Positions 23,481-33,516 of a stretch of DNA of 64,000 bases are shown here, piece by piece (the first letter of the stretch is position 1; each line of letters begins with the position of its first letter). This DNA comes from Macrosoma leucophasiata. Its lineage: Eukaryota > Arthropoda > Insecta > Lepidoptera > Hedylidae. The DNA lies in NCBI GenBank assembly GCA_036365455.1, contig JAWQUS010000008.1:22923501-22987500 (forward strand). The letters are read 5' to 3'. The notes under the pieces were generated by a model. The model was not told where the DNA came from. It saw only the letters and a program-made list of their open reading frames with translations, and ran no database searches. Both the position numbers and the translations under genes were made by a program.

Positions 23481-23540
23481 GTCTGCAAGACATTCGTAAA
23501 ATCCTTAAAAACCTTAAGAATTTTCGTATGTCTTGCAGAC
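23481..23540. repeat. 60-nt inverted repeat
   Basis: GTCTGCAAGACA ... TGTCTTGCAGAC with further pairing inward (TTCGTAAAAT/ATTTTCGTA). A partial third copy of the arm (CATATGTCCTGCAATGGCAA) follows at 23572-23591. Probably a small foldback element. Confidence 0.7.
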
Positions 23541-23839
23541 GGCAAACTATGAAGTTTTTAAGGGTTTTGGCATATGTCCTGCAATGGCAAACGAGTAGTT
23601 CGTTTGTATGGTAAATATTAATGTTTATGGTAATTACAGAAATATGAATATTAAGACAAAAGAAGTGCTATGAGCACGTGAAATAGTCAACCCAAATTTC
23701 GTTTCAGTGTCTTTTCGACAGGTTTCGACACCAATTCTAGTGGCCTGTCAAATTTTATGATGCAAGATTATATGTCAGTAAACAATGGAATGTATTCAGA
23801 ACCTTCATGAACTCATTTACGGCTAAAATTTGGGTAATG

Positions 23840-24020
23840 CAGAGATCTCAATACAGAATCGTAGACATTGGAGCTGAACGACGTCCATTGCTGAATAAAA
23901 ACCCACTCCCGATGATGACTTATAATATGGGAGGATATGGCTATAATCGCCACGCTTGGCATGCGCGTTGATCGCGCGATCACAATGACGGTAGTTTTAT
24001 CGTGGACGCTGCTACCCACC
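23840..24020. repeat. Degenerate non-LTR 3'-end-like repeat
   Basis: ACGTCCATTGCTGAATAAAA and CGCCACGCTTGGCATGCG resemble 49915-49990 (GTCCACTGCTGAACCAAAGC, CACCAAGCTTGGCATGC). The phrase is typical of lepidopteran LINE 3' ends. Weak match. Confidence 0.4.
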
Positions 24021-24444
24021 TCATGTTAATTTGTGCAATAAAATATTGAATAAATTTACAAACGCCTTATTGTGTTTGAAGAATAATGTAATGACTATTA
24101 CAGGGTACAGACAGTATTTCGATGGTCTCAAACAAAATCCCCAACTCTGCGGTGGTCATTCCGTTGTTATTAAAATCGCATTGTACGCGCACAAAAAAAT
24201 ATATGTGATATTTAGGAGACCGGTCACTAATTGCCCCAGCTGAAGTTCTACGCTTCGACTTTTTATTTATTAAGCGTTGAAGTCCGTATCTTTTTTATTG
24301 GAGTTTATTCCTTAAAAAACTATTTAATTTATAAGGCTCGGTACGGATTTTTTTCTGATGTATAAAATCAAGTGAAGCACGAAAGTTGAGGCGTCACGCG
24401 GTTTATATATTGGTTACGCTATTCCAATCGCTAGCGATCTCTTT

Positions 24445-24511
24445 AAGGGCGCTTACACAAAAGTGCGATGCGATGCGATGCGACACCGCATCGCAATTTT
24501 GTGTAGATGCC
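24445..24511. mobile_element. Tiny MITE, GCGATG family, copy 1
   Basis: Inverted ends AAGGGCGCTTACACAAAAGT and, in reverse, AGGGCATCTACACAAAATTG, with GCGATGCGATGCGATGCGAC between them. A larger relative is at 31690-31856. Confidence 0.65.
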
Positions 24512-24599
24512 CTAACTCCCCCCTTGTGCGTCTGACACTTTTTTGCGTTTTTATTTAAGTTTGTAATAATCATAAACATCTCTCAAGTTCATTTCTCTG

Positions 24600-24738
24600 T
24601 ATGTATGTATGTATGTATGTATGTATGTATGTATCTTCACGCCAGGTCCCTAACAGGGTAGGCAGAGAGTGTAGAGCGCCAGATATCCCGGTTCTGACAA
24701 ACCTCTCGTGCCTCGTCTACTTTCATCATTTCTCTGTA
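24600..24738 (-). pseudogene. LINE reverse-transcriptase C-terminus with (ATAC)n tail
   Basis: The minus strand reads VDEAREVCQNRDIWR, STLSAYPVRDLA and a stop, then a run of ATAC repeats (24600-24632). The same 27-residue end with three changes occurs at 62940-63150. The microsatellite is thus the element's own 3' tail. Confidence 0.75.
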
Positions 24739-24749
24739 ATAGATTTTAT

Positions 24750-24823
24750 AGGGCTGTACATTACAGTAATGCAGTGGTGCCTACGTCATCGAGCTCCGAC
24801 ACTGGAGTCCTACCATCTTGTAA
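24750..24823 (-). repeat. LINE 3'-tail repeat fragment
   Basis: AATGCAGTGGTGCCTACGTC, then CATCGAGCTCCGACACTGGA, matching the 12280-12341 end of the family. Confidence 0.6.
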
Positions 24824-24857
24824 AAATATAAGAGCAGTAAGTAATAACTATATAAAA

Positions 24858-25035
24858 CTAGCTGTTGCCCGCGGCTTCGCCCGCGTGTATGACGTCTTAT
24901 AATCCTTAATTTTCTTTGCTATAAACCTCACGGAGCCCGAGACCTTTCCAACGAATGCAAAACCGTGGAAATCGGTAAGTGCTTTCTGGAGTTATAGCGT
25001 CAGGAAGGAAAACCCGACTTATTTTTATATTATAG
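24858..25035 (-). mobile_element. Lep1-type non-autonomous Helitron, copy 1
   Basis: In reverse orientation: the 3' end GCGGGCGAAGCCGCGGGCAA then CAGCTAG|T (hairpin plus CTRR, as in Helitrons) is at 24858. The body matches 39510-39687 closely (GGTCTCGGGCTCCGTGAGG). Confidence 0.75.
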
Positions 25036-25064
25036 ATAACACAATAACCATGAACAAACAGAAT

Positions 25065-25261
25065 TTCGAAAGCCCTCAGTGATCAAATCGAACAGACGGT
25101 TGTAATTATAATCGCTTTGTACGCGCACTTAACTATCCGTCAATCGCATAATCGTTAATTAATCACGATGCTGCACTCCGCTCGTAACATGCTGCGATAG
25201 AAACGGCGCACACACTTGACAGTTTCCATTTAAAGCAAATAGATTGAAACCAACGTCACGC
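25065..25261. repeat. Dispersed repeat M, copy 1
   Basis: GTACGCGCACTTAACTATCC, GTCAATCGCATAATCGTTAA and TTAATCACGATGCTGCACT recur at 30225-30480. No coding signal. It abuts the reverse-transcriptase remnant at 25262. Confidence 0.6.
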
Positions 25262-25637
25262 CCTGTACGGATCGCCTGGAGGATATTCAGAGGAGGTTTA
25301 CAAAATTTTACTCACACAGGTCTCACAAAAAATTGTCTTACGAAGAGCGTTTAAGAAAATTCAGCCTGAATACCTTGACGGATAGACGCATGCTTCTGGA
25401 TCTGATCCACTTACATAAATTATTAAATGGAACCATCGACAACACCGAATTACTGAGTCAAATATCTATTCATGTGAAATCACGCCTACCGCGGTAAGCG
25501 TAAACTCTACAAGACAAATTTTGGACATCATTCCATAATACCAAGGAATTGTGCAACAAAAATAAGTCTATTGACTTATTTTGTAACAGTTTGTTAGCAT
25601 TTAAATTAAAAATAAAAAATACCATGAATGTCCCATA
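25262..25637 (+). pseudogene. Non-LTR reverse-transcriptase C-terminal pseudogene (Jockey/CR1-like)
   Basis: The frame from 25268 reads RLEDIQRRFTKFYSHRSH, then KKLSYEERLRKFSLNTLTDR, then RRMLLDLIHLHKLLNG: the classical thumb region (QRRFTK ... L.YEERL ... RR...DL...YK..NG). It stops near 25500. After a frame change NKNKSIDLFCNSLLAFKLK follows, the usual end (...IDIF...). Broken, non-functional. Confidence 0.75.
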
Positions 25638-25798
25638 ACTTTGTACACACACTTACTTAACTTTTTCTCTAACCGTTGTCAATCAGTAATATAATAATGT
25701 AACCCGCTTCCTATTTAACATATTATTTACCTACAACTTTTTCAGCCACAAATACATTGTTATCGTTTTTCTTTCTTTAAGTTTTATGCATGTTGTAA

Positions 25799-25969
25799 CC
25801 CCTACTAATATTATAAATGCGAAAGTAACTCTGTCTTTCTGTTACCTTTTCACGTCCAAACGACTGAACCGATTTTAATGAAATTTGGTACAGAGGTAGA
25901 GCTGACTTAGAGATAGAATATAGGCTACTTTTCGACATCCACGCGGGCGAAGCCGCGGGCAACAGCTAG
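25799..25969 (+). mobile_element. Lep1-type non-autonomous Helitron, copy 2 (full)
   Basis: 5' CCCTACTAATATTATAAATG, internal GACTGAACCGATTTTAATGA, 3' CACGCGGGCGAAGCCGCGGG then CAACAGCTAG|T. Length about 170 bp. It matches the reverse copy at 49163-49358. Confidence 0.8.
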
Positions 25970-26404
25970 TTACCTATAAGTGAGATTATAGGTATTTATA
26001 ACCTTTAAAATGCCTTAGTTATGTAAATATTAGCATATAATCTTGTTGGTGATTCAAAAGTCAATACCTAAATAAATATTCAGCACACCACAAAATTTTA
26101 CTACATTTTAAAAAGTTTTAGTTTATATGAATCGTAAACATCTCTTACATTGATTTCTCTGTTAAAGATACTACGATGAAGGACTACAACGCAACTAACC
26201 CTTTGGAGAGGCATAATTGAAGAAATATATACCACGTCCTATAATGAATGCTCTAGGATCTGCAGTTTATAAGAATCGTAAACATCTGAAGAGCCATTTG
26301 GTCCAGCGGTGTGACGCCGGGTATTTGCGTACGTGTTTATATGCAAATATTTATATGCCATGGACGTTTACATTATCTTTATTCTATTTTAATTTTATTT
26401 AATA
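25970..26404. repeat. AT-rich stretch with degenerate repeat M-like blocks
   Basis: AATCGTAAACATCTCTTACA, TGATTTCTCTGTTAAAGATA and GAAGGACTACAACGCAACT recur loosely at 27140-27260 and 30490-30570. Unknown family. Confidence 0.4.
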
Positions 26405-26661
26405 ACTAGCTGACCCGGCGAACTTCGTATTGCCTCACAATGAAATAATGTGTCAAAGGTTTGATAGATACGGACTATTTGAATGGGAAAATAAAATTGT
26501 TGTTTCTACTGTTTCCCTTCCATTTCTTCATATTTTCTTACCTTTTAAACCTTCCCTGGACTTCCAAAAATCATTCAAAACCAAAATTAGTTAAATCGGT
26601 CCAGGGCGTTCTCGACTTTTAGCGAGACTAACGAACAGGAATTGATTTATATATATGTATT
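26405..26661 (+). repeat. Dispersed repeat B, copy 2
   Basis: Same as 18219-18467 from AGCTGACCCGGCGAACTTCG to GCGAGACTAACGAACAGGAA and the AT tail. About 90% alike by eye. Confidence 0.7.
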
Positions 26662-26892
26662 AAATCTAAGGCTTTGACATAAGAGCAACACTCTGAGTTT
26701 GTTCGGTAGCGGAGTTCTTCTCAGTAGTGCCTGCACTTGGAACTCTGCTGAAGCTCAGTGAATGACTATGATTACGAACAGATTTTTCTTTTTCTTCAAT
26801 GAAGGAATTGAAACATTTGATGATTTGCATATAGACGACAGTGCAAAAGTGTCCTTGTAGACCAATTTAAAATAAATGATTTGAATTTTGAA

Positions 26893-26987
26893 TTTTTGGG
26901 TGTTTGATGAGTTGTGTGTGTACAACGGCACCCACGACACGGGTTCATACCTAATGTGGGGCTGTGAATGTAAGCGTATTTTATTAT
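26893..26987 (+). repeat. SINE D fragment (3' part)
   Basis: GTGTGTACAACGGCACCCAC, then GACACGGGTTCATACCTAAT and GTGGGGCTGTGAATGTAAGC: the 3' two-thirds of the tRNA-derived SINE seen at 34038-34253. Confidence 0.65.
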
Positions 26988-27502
26988 ATCTCTTAAATCT
27001 TTGATTACAATTTTTTGTCTAATATGTTATTGTTAAGGAACAATGACTAGTTTAATTGTTTGACCTGCTTTGACATCCGTGGAACACAGGGTCCCAGGTC
27101 TAGGTCGGTCTTCCGTTAGGGCCGTTTTGTTTGCATTATAAATAAAGAATCATTAAATTCTCTGCTAAAGATATTGTGAAAGAACTTCAACGCTACTCTT
27201 TGGAAAGGCAAGACAAAATGTACCACTTCCACAATGAAGATCTAGGATTTGCCTTGATGATCGAGAAACGAGATAAACGAATCTTATGAGAAACAAGTAC
27301 ACTAACATCTAGATTGAAAATAACGCAATGGGGACGTTGAATAGGTATGAAGTCACTACTTTTTATCATTTCATATAAAAGCGACTTCTAAACAGGATAT
27401 AAAGATACAAATATTATGAAAATTGGAGTTGAATGGTATCAGATAGACGAACTTAAAAGTGACAAAAAACTGTGAGAAATGAAATTAACATAAAACTAAA
27501 TA

Positions 27503-27795
27503 GACTGAGAGATACTGAACCCTCCGAGCACCGTTGGTCCTGTAAGGCTGGAAATGTTTGTAGGGAAAAATCATAACAGGCCAAGTACAAAAACCATCGC
27601 CTGGCAAGGATCAGCCAGTCACGTCACCAACCCCACACTTTTGAAAATGTAAAAAAAAATAAAAAATAAACTTGAACCTGCAAGGCTGAAATTTTTATAT
27701 GATTTAGTTTATATATAGAGAAGTTAAAAAAGAAATTGACAGGCGATTCTGATGAGCACAAGTGCCTGCCAGGCGAACCGAAAGGTGTGCTATAT
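27503..27795 (+). repeat. Left arm of a 290-bp inverted repeat
   Basis: Pairs with 29576-29860 over its whole length (for example GAGATACTGAACCCTCCGAG with CTCGGAGTGTTCAGTATCTC, and TGACAGGCGATTCTGATGAG with its partner). Differences are scattered, so the arms are old. They enclose repeat F and the second mariner. Confidence 0.85.
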
Positions 27796-27879
27796 GTATG
27801 AATTAAATAAACTTTCTTCTGTAAAGTTGAAATTTATATAGGTGTTTATCTAAGATATTTATAGATAACAGCCGGTTCA

Positions 27880-28010
27880 GCAAAAAAAAATCGCCCAAGT
27901 GCGAGTCGGGCTCGCGCACAAAGTGTTCCGTACAAAAAAATTGCTTAAAAAATAGGTTTGTTGTATGGGAGCCCCCCTTTGATGTTTACTTTATTTTAAT
28001 TTACATAATA
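27880..28010 (+). repeat. Dispersed repeat F, copy 2, left part
   Basis: CAAGTGCGAGTCGGGCTCGC then GCACAAAGTGTTCCGTAC, a very common lepidopteran repeat head. The copy resumes at 29288 after the mariner. Confidence 0.7.
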
Positions 28011-29287
28011 GGTTGGAGAAAAAGTCTTTTCGCATTATAGTATGAATGAACTTGTAATAAAATCTCTTTGGCTGTAGTATTTGTATCTGGCTGGTTTTGG
28101 TATCATTGAAAGTTAAAATTTTAAAGAACATAATTCCAAATTCAAATTTGGCAAATGTGTGATTTTCATTGTGTTTCTCGTACTGTCAAGATTAGTGAAT
28201 CTAATGAAGAAATTCGATACATTTTAAAATTTTATTACAAAAAAGGTAAAAATGCAACGCAAGCCGCGAAAAACATTTGCGATGTTTATGGACCTAGTGC
28301 AGTGTCTGTGAGAGTAGCACAAATTTGGTTTAAGCGTTTTCAATCCGGAAATTTTGATGTCAAAGATGCACCTCGCTCTGGTCGCCCTATTACGGATAAA
28401 ATGGATGCCATTTGAAAAAGTGGAGCAAGATCGACATATCAGTAGTTACGACGTAGCTGAAGAACTGAGAATTGATCACAAAACAGTTTTGGCGCATTTG
28501 AAAAAAGCTGGGTACAAAAAAAAGCTCGATATTTGGGTACCTCACGAACTCACTGAAAGAAACCTAATGAACCGTGTACTCATTTGTGATTCTTTATTAC
28601 GACGTAATGAAACCGAATCATTTTTCAAGAAGCTGATAACTGGTGATGAAAAGTGGATCACGTACGACAAGAACGTGCGAAAAAGGTCGTGGTCAAAGGC
28701 CGGTCAGGCTTCACAGACTGTGGCGAAACCCGGGTTAACTCGCAATAAGGTGATGTTGTGTGTGTGGTGGGATTGGAACGGCATTATTCATTATGAGCTA
28801 TTACCACCAGGCAGGACTATCGATTCTGAACTCTACTGCGAACAACTGATAAGATTAAAGCAAGAAGTTGAGAGGAAGCGGCCGGAATTGATCAACAGAA
28901 GGGGTGTGGTGTTTCATCATGATAACGCTAGACCTCACACATCTATAGCCACTCACCAAAAATTAAGAGAGTTTGGCTGGGAGGTGTTAATGCATCCGCC
29001 GTATAGTCCTGACCTTGCACCTTCAGATTTCCACCTGTTTCGGTCTCTTCAGAATTCTTTATGCAATGTTAGGTTAACATCACGAGAGGACTGCCAAATC
29101 CACTTGTCGCGGTATTTTGATGAGAAGTCCCAAATTTTTATAGCAATGGGATCATGTCCCTACCTACAAGATGGCAAAAGGTTATCGAACAAAATGGTAC
29201 ATACATACTTTAGTTAAATTTAAATAAACTATATTAAAAAATGTTTTGAATTATCTTTAAAAATGCGAAGAAACTTTTTCCCCAACC
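28011..29287 (+). mobile_element. Second mariner element, decayed
   Basis: 1,277 bp between TA dinucleotides (28009-28010 and 29288-29289). The inverted ends are GGTTGGAGAAAAAGTCTTTT at the left and, reversed from the right, GGTTGGGGAAAAAGTTTCTT. It belongs to a different mariner lineage from the one at 18.6 kb. Confidence 0.9.
28155..29213 (+). pseudogene. Mariner transposase pseudogene with two frameshifts
   Basis: The N-terminal frame (28155-28415) carries the helix-turn-helix region and SGRPITDK. It is cut by a frameshift near 28411, in the run before GAAAAAGTGGAGC. The next frame continues with VEQDRHISSYDVAEEL, WVPHELTE, TGDEKW (first catalytic D), HHDNARPHTS (second) and HPPYSPDLAPSDFH (third, D34D spacing), so the catalytic triad survives. 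A second frameshift in the T-run near 29137 shifts out the last 25 residues; their codons run on in the third frame to a TAG at 29211-29213. The sequence resembles the mellifera subfamily (from memory). Confidence 0.9.
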
Positions 29288-29570
29288 TAATATTTCTTAT
29301 GAAAGATAATATACAAAAATCTATATTCTGTGAAAATTTTAAGAGTCTACCTGCTACCGTTGTTAACATTGAGCAAAATTACGAAAAAACACGTCTATTG
29401 TATGGGGACCTCCCTGAATATTTTTATTTTATAATTTTTATTATATGTTGTTATAGCGGCAATGGAAATACATAACTAGTGAAAATTTCAGCTTTTTAGC
29501 TATCACGGTTTATGAGATACAGCCTGATGACAGACAGAAATCTGATCTTCAGCGTCACTTGACTATATAA
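29288..29570 (+). repeat. Dispersed repeat F, copy 2, right part
   Basis: GTGAAAATTTTAAGAGTCTA, TTATAGCGGCAATGGAAATA and TTTATGAGATACAGCCTGAT, colinear with 21300-21530. The mariner separates it from 27880-28010. Confidence 0.7.
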
Positions 29571-29575
29571 TTTAA

Positions 29576-29860
29576 TATAGCACAACTTTCGGTTCGCCTG
29601 GCAGGCACTTGTGCTCATCGGAATCGCCTGTCAATTTTTTTTAAACTTCACTATATATAAACTGAATCATATAAAAATTTCAGCCTTACAGGTTCAAGTT
29701 TTATTTTTTTTTACATTTTCAAAAATGTGGGGTTGGTGACGTGACTGGCTGATCCTTGCCAGGCGATGTTTTTTGTACTTGGCGTGTTATGATTTATCCC
29801 TACAAAAATTTCCAGCCTTACAGGTCCAACGGTGCTCGGAGTGTTCAGTATCTCTTAGAC
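29576..29860 (-). repeat. Right arm of the 290-bp inverted repeat
   Basis: Reverse complement of 27503-27795. Confidence 0.85.
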
Positions 29861-30224
29861 CAAAAACTGATTTCACTTTTAGATTCTGAATACGATTTAC
29901 AACAAATTATTATAAATAATTTTTGCACTAAAACGCAGCTATTGCTAACGATATTTTTAAAGGTTTTGATTTTACCAAAACAATGATGAGCGCGCGTGAC
30001 GTCATAATGTTCAGTCATTTTAAATGAGCCGTTTTGAGTCGTTTCACAACTCCCAAGACTCCCAACGTTTTGAATCATTACATCTTTTTGTATTTGATTA
30101 GTTACTGAGTCGATGTTTCAAAGACAATATTTAGGTATGTTTTCTATATATTTTTTAAATTACAGAAAAAAATCTTATTAGCAACCCTATTACCATACCA
30201 AAAAAATTTATAGACGACAGCATT
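29861..30224. other. Unassigned AT-rich stretch
   Basis: A block at 29995-30130 (GTTTTGAGTCGTTTCACAAC, GTTTTGAATCATTACATC, GTTTCAAAGACAATATTTAG) recurs at 43265-43370. No gene. Confidence 0.4.
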
Positions 30225-30480
30225 TTGATACCCCTCAGAAATCGAATAGAGGCGCTTGTTATTTAAATCGCTTATCACGCGCACTTAATTATGTATCTGT
30301 CAATCGCATGATCGTTAATTAATTATGATATTGCACTTCGCTTGGCAGTACTCGGCACCTACTAGAACAGAAAGGGCGATCACTCTTTAAAAAAACTCCA
30401 TTAAAATCAATACATTGAAAACAACGCCGTGTTCTTTAGTAAATATTCAATAGACCACAAATTCTACACATATTTTTTTT
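30225..30480. repeat. Dispersed repeat M, copy 2
   Basis: ACGCGCACTTAATTATGTAT, GTCAATCGCATGATCGTTAA and GATATTGCACTTCGC parallel 25100-25200. Confidence 0.6.
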
Positions 30481-30967
30481 TTAGTTTTTAGTTTAGTTGA
30501 TATTCATAAATCATAACTTCATTTCGCTGTTCGCTGTTGCAGATATTGTTATGAAATACACTCAAGACCAAATGTAAGATTCACAAAGCATACCTCACTT
30601 TGAATCCGACAATTGAATATCAAAAACAGACGTTTCAAACAATTCTCATGTACTTGGCAAAAGAAATTAATTATATTTGACGTCTGTGAAACAACATTAA
30701 GTAGGTACTGAACTTCCAACTTTCAATACTAAGTTTATTTTACAACTAGTGACAAATTCTTACTTTAATAAGGTTCTGTTGCACCAAAATATTTACTAAG
30801 GTTGATGTTATTGTACAACTTTACATCGTTTTATAACTTAAACAAATAGTGAAACAAAAATACTTGAAAAAAAAAACAGACAATTAAACCCTCCACCAAA
30901 AAGCCTTGTCAACGCGGGGGTAGTAGACTATAACCCTTGAAACTGCAAGGAACAAAATAATTATAAC
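30481..30967. other. Unassigned AT-rich stretch
   Basis: Nothing recognised apart from loose similarity of its first 100 bp to 26110-26200. Confidence 0.35.
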
Positions 30968-31250
30968 TAGCTGCCCCGACGACCTCCGTAGGTATCGCCT
31001 AAGAGGTAAAAAAAATATTTTACTACCAAATATACACACAAAACTTCATAATGATCGGTCCAGCCGTTTCGGAGGAGTATTGTTACAAACACTGTGACAC
31101 GATATTTTTATGTATTAGGTTTCGCAACTTTCTTAGCCAAATCTGTCCAGCCGTTCTCGAGTTTTAGCGAGACTAACGAACAGCAATTCATTTTTATATA
31201 TACTCGTATAGATAGATACATATAGAGATAAAGATATAAGTAGATATACT
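30968..31250 (+). repeat. Composite of repeat P and repeat B 3' end
   Basis: ACACAAAACTTCATAATGAT to TGTTACAAACACTGTGACAC is shared (loosely) with 47618-47690 and, in reverse, 43025-43085. GTTCTCGAGTTTTAGCGAGA to TTTATATATACTCG is the repeat B end. Confidence 0.5.
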
Positions 31251-31331
31251 ATGTATTTGCATGTATGCTTGCATGCTTACATATCTGCCTACCCCTTCGG
31301 GGATTACAGGAGTGAAGTAACGTTTTTTTTT
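31251..31331 (+). repeat. SINE E 3'-tail fragment
   Basis: TGCATGTATGCTTGCATGC, CTGCCTACCCCTTCGGGGAT, then TACAGGAGTGAAGTAACG: the tail of the tRNA-derived SINE at 60681-60956 and 51207-51331. Confidence 0.6.
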
Positions 31332-31689
31332 TAATATACATTAAAAAAAGTTTTGAAAATAATTTATAGTTTAATTACGTAATTTTGAAACAAAAAATGA
31401 TGTAGGTAACTATTGTAAAATAAAAATGGTTACTATTTTCTTTTTGTACTGCTGTTTAAAGAATAATAAAGCTTTATCATTATCATCTAATTTAAACAAA
31501 TTTGTTCAAGCTAGAGACGGATGTTAAATTTTACATTAACAATAACTTTAAATAATATTTCGGTGCAAATCGAACCTAAGGGAATCACAACTTGAATTTC
31601 ATACTAGAAGAATTAAATGAGTATTGATAGCTAAACATTAATTCAAAGCAAGTTTGAATGTGATCACCCTATACTTGGGACAAAGCGAA
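31332..31689. other. Unassigned AT-rich stretch
   Basis: No gene or repeat identity seen. Confidence 0.35.
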
Positions 31690-31856
31690 ATAAGGGTGCC
31701 AACACAAAACTACGATGCGACGCCACATCGCGGAAACTTTTGATCGAATTGCTGCGATGCGATTCAATTGACCATATTTTGAATATATCAGACGAAACCG
31801 CATCACAGCAATTCGCATCGCACGTCGCATCGCAGTTTTGTGTGGACGCCCTTAAG
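31690..31856. mobile_element. MITE, GCGATG family, copy 2
   Basis: Inverted ends TAAGGGTGCCAACACAAAAC and, reversed, TAAGGGCGTCCACACAAAAC, each followed by TGCGATGCGACG-type sequence. About 167 bp. Confidence 0.7.
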
Positions 31857-32096
31857 CTTCCACCTTTGTATTCGGACAACGTTACTACTGGGTACTACCG
31901 AAATCACATCTTGATAGGTATACATTTTGAACGGTATAATTGAAAAAAAATGACCTAATTTTAAAACTTTACATTTTGTGTTTTTTGAATGCGCTATGAT
32001 ATTCCTATTCCAGCGACGGGTGAATTTCTGTGCAATATAGCGTACAACAACAAGAAGGCAGACGAAGAAAAATAAACTACCGTGAAGTTTATCAAT

Positions 32097-32249
32097 GCCG
32101 GAAGACAAAGCGTTGGCAGACTCCCCGCGAAGTGGACCGACGCCCTGATGAAAGTTGCGGGCAATCGCTGGGTGAGGGTGTCCCAGGACCGGTCGTTGTG
32201 GCAATCTTTGGAGGAGGCCTTTGTCCAGCAGTGGACGTCTTTCGGCTAA
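32097..32249 (+). pseudogene. RTE-type LINE, C-terminal end of reverse transcriptase
   Basis: The last 50 codons read VGRLPAKWTDALMKVAGNRW, VRVSQDRSLWQSLEEAFVQQ, WTSFG and a stop, the typical end of RTE-clade polyproteins. A TGATTATGATTATCG tail follows. The 5' part is missing or out of frame. Confidence 0.8.
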
Positions 32250-32274
32250 ATGATTATGATTATCGAAGCTTTAG

Positions 32275-33510
32275 GACACTTTTGGCACCTTTATAAAGTT
32301 CACAAAAATAAAATAAAGGTTTGCAAGTTATGGCTAGAAAATATATTACGGATAGATAGAGTTGATAAAAAGTCTTTGTTCACTATTTTCCTTAAGAGCA
32401 TCAGAAAGTCTTCAAGCAAGAGTGTGGTCACACTTAATCCACAAAGTAAAATGATCTCATCGGACATGCTTTGAACAAGCTGATAGGACGTTAAATGACT
32501 GCAGTGATGTTGTGTTGACGTATTCAGTTATTGCATGCGTCAAACGAAGATGACAAAAGTTAAAAACGAAAGGAAATAGTGTGATCATTCAAAGTTATAC
32601 GGCATGATAAATATGTTGGTACAAAATACGCATAGTTTGCATATCATACATCAATACATTTCATTAAGAATAAATATTTGTTTATTTTTGTCATAATAAC
32701 GCAATAAAGCAATTTTATGCAATCGTCCGTTCTATACTAGATATAGATTTATTATAGCTTTTAAACTAGGACATAATATATCAATTGTTATTCGTTTTAA
32801 TTTATTTGTTTGGACGTTTCGTAAGAGGTCTTTGTCATACTACTAATTAATAAATAAATTTCTGATTTTGTTTCTATAAAATAATTTTACACTATAAAAT
32901 AAGCGCAAAAAAACTATATAAAACACTGAAAAGTTGAAGTCAAAATAAAATTAAGTTCACAACACCACTGACCTTGATGCAGGCTCGAACACAGCTCCAG
33001 ATGTTAACTTGCAGGTAACTCAACCATGAAACGTCAAACGATAGTGTATTATTGGTAACACAGGATTGCACCAGCTTCAGTTTTATCACTGGTCAAGGCC
33101 AATATCTTCAAACCAAGCGGCAAACGCTAGCAGATTATCCGTTACGCTTACACATATTATACTTCCTACATCTATTTATAGTCATTATTTTTTATAATAA
33201 AAACCCGAAGAGTTTGTTTCTTTGGTTGAACGCGGTAATCTCAGGAACTACAGGATTGAATTCTAAAATATTTTTGTGTTTTTAGTCCCTTACATATAGA
33301 GGTAGACTATGAGCTATACAACATCACACTACGACTTAAAAGAGCGCAGCATATCTTGACAACTTCCGTTGCGCGAGACTATGCGAAGACCGGGCGGGCC
33401 GCCCTGTCGTTGCGTATCGTATGTATGTTTAACACGCTTATTTCTCGAACTTCGAGACATATTTAACAAAAACACAATATTTTGTACATGATATCCACGT
33501 TTATGGAGAT
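32275..33510. other. Unassigned AT-rich stretch
   Basis: Only chance frames. No repeat identity apparent. Confidence 0.35.
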
Positions 33511-33516
33511 GACTAA

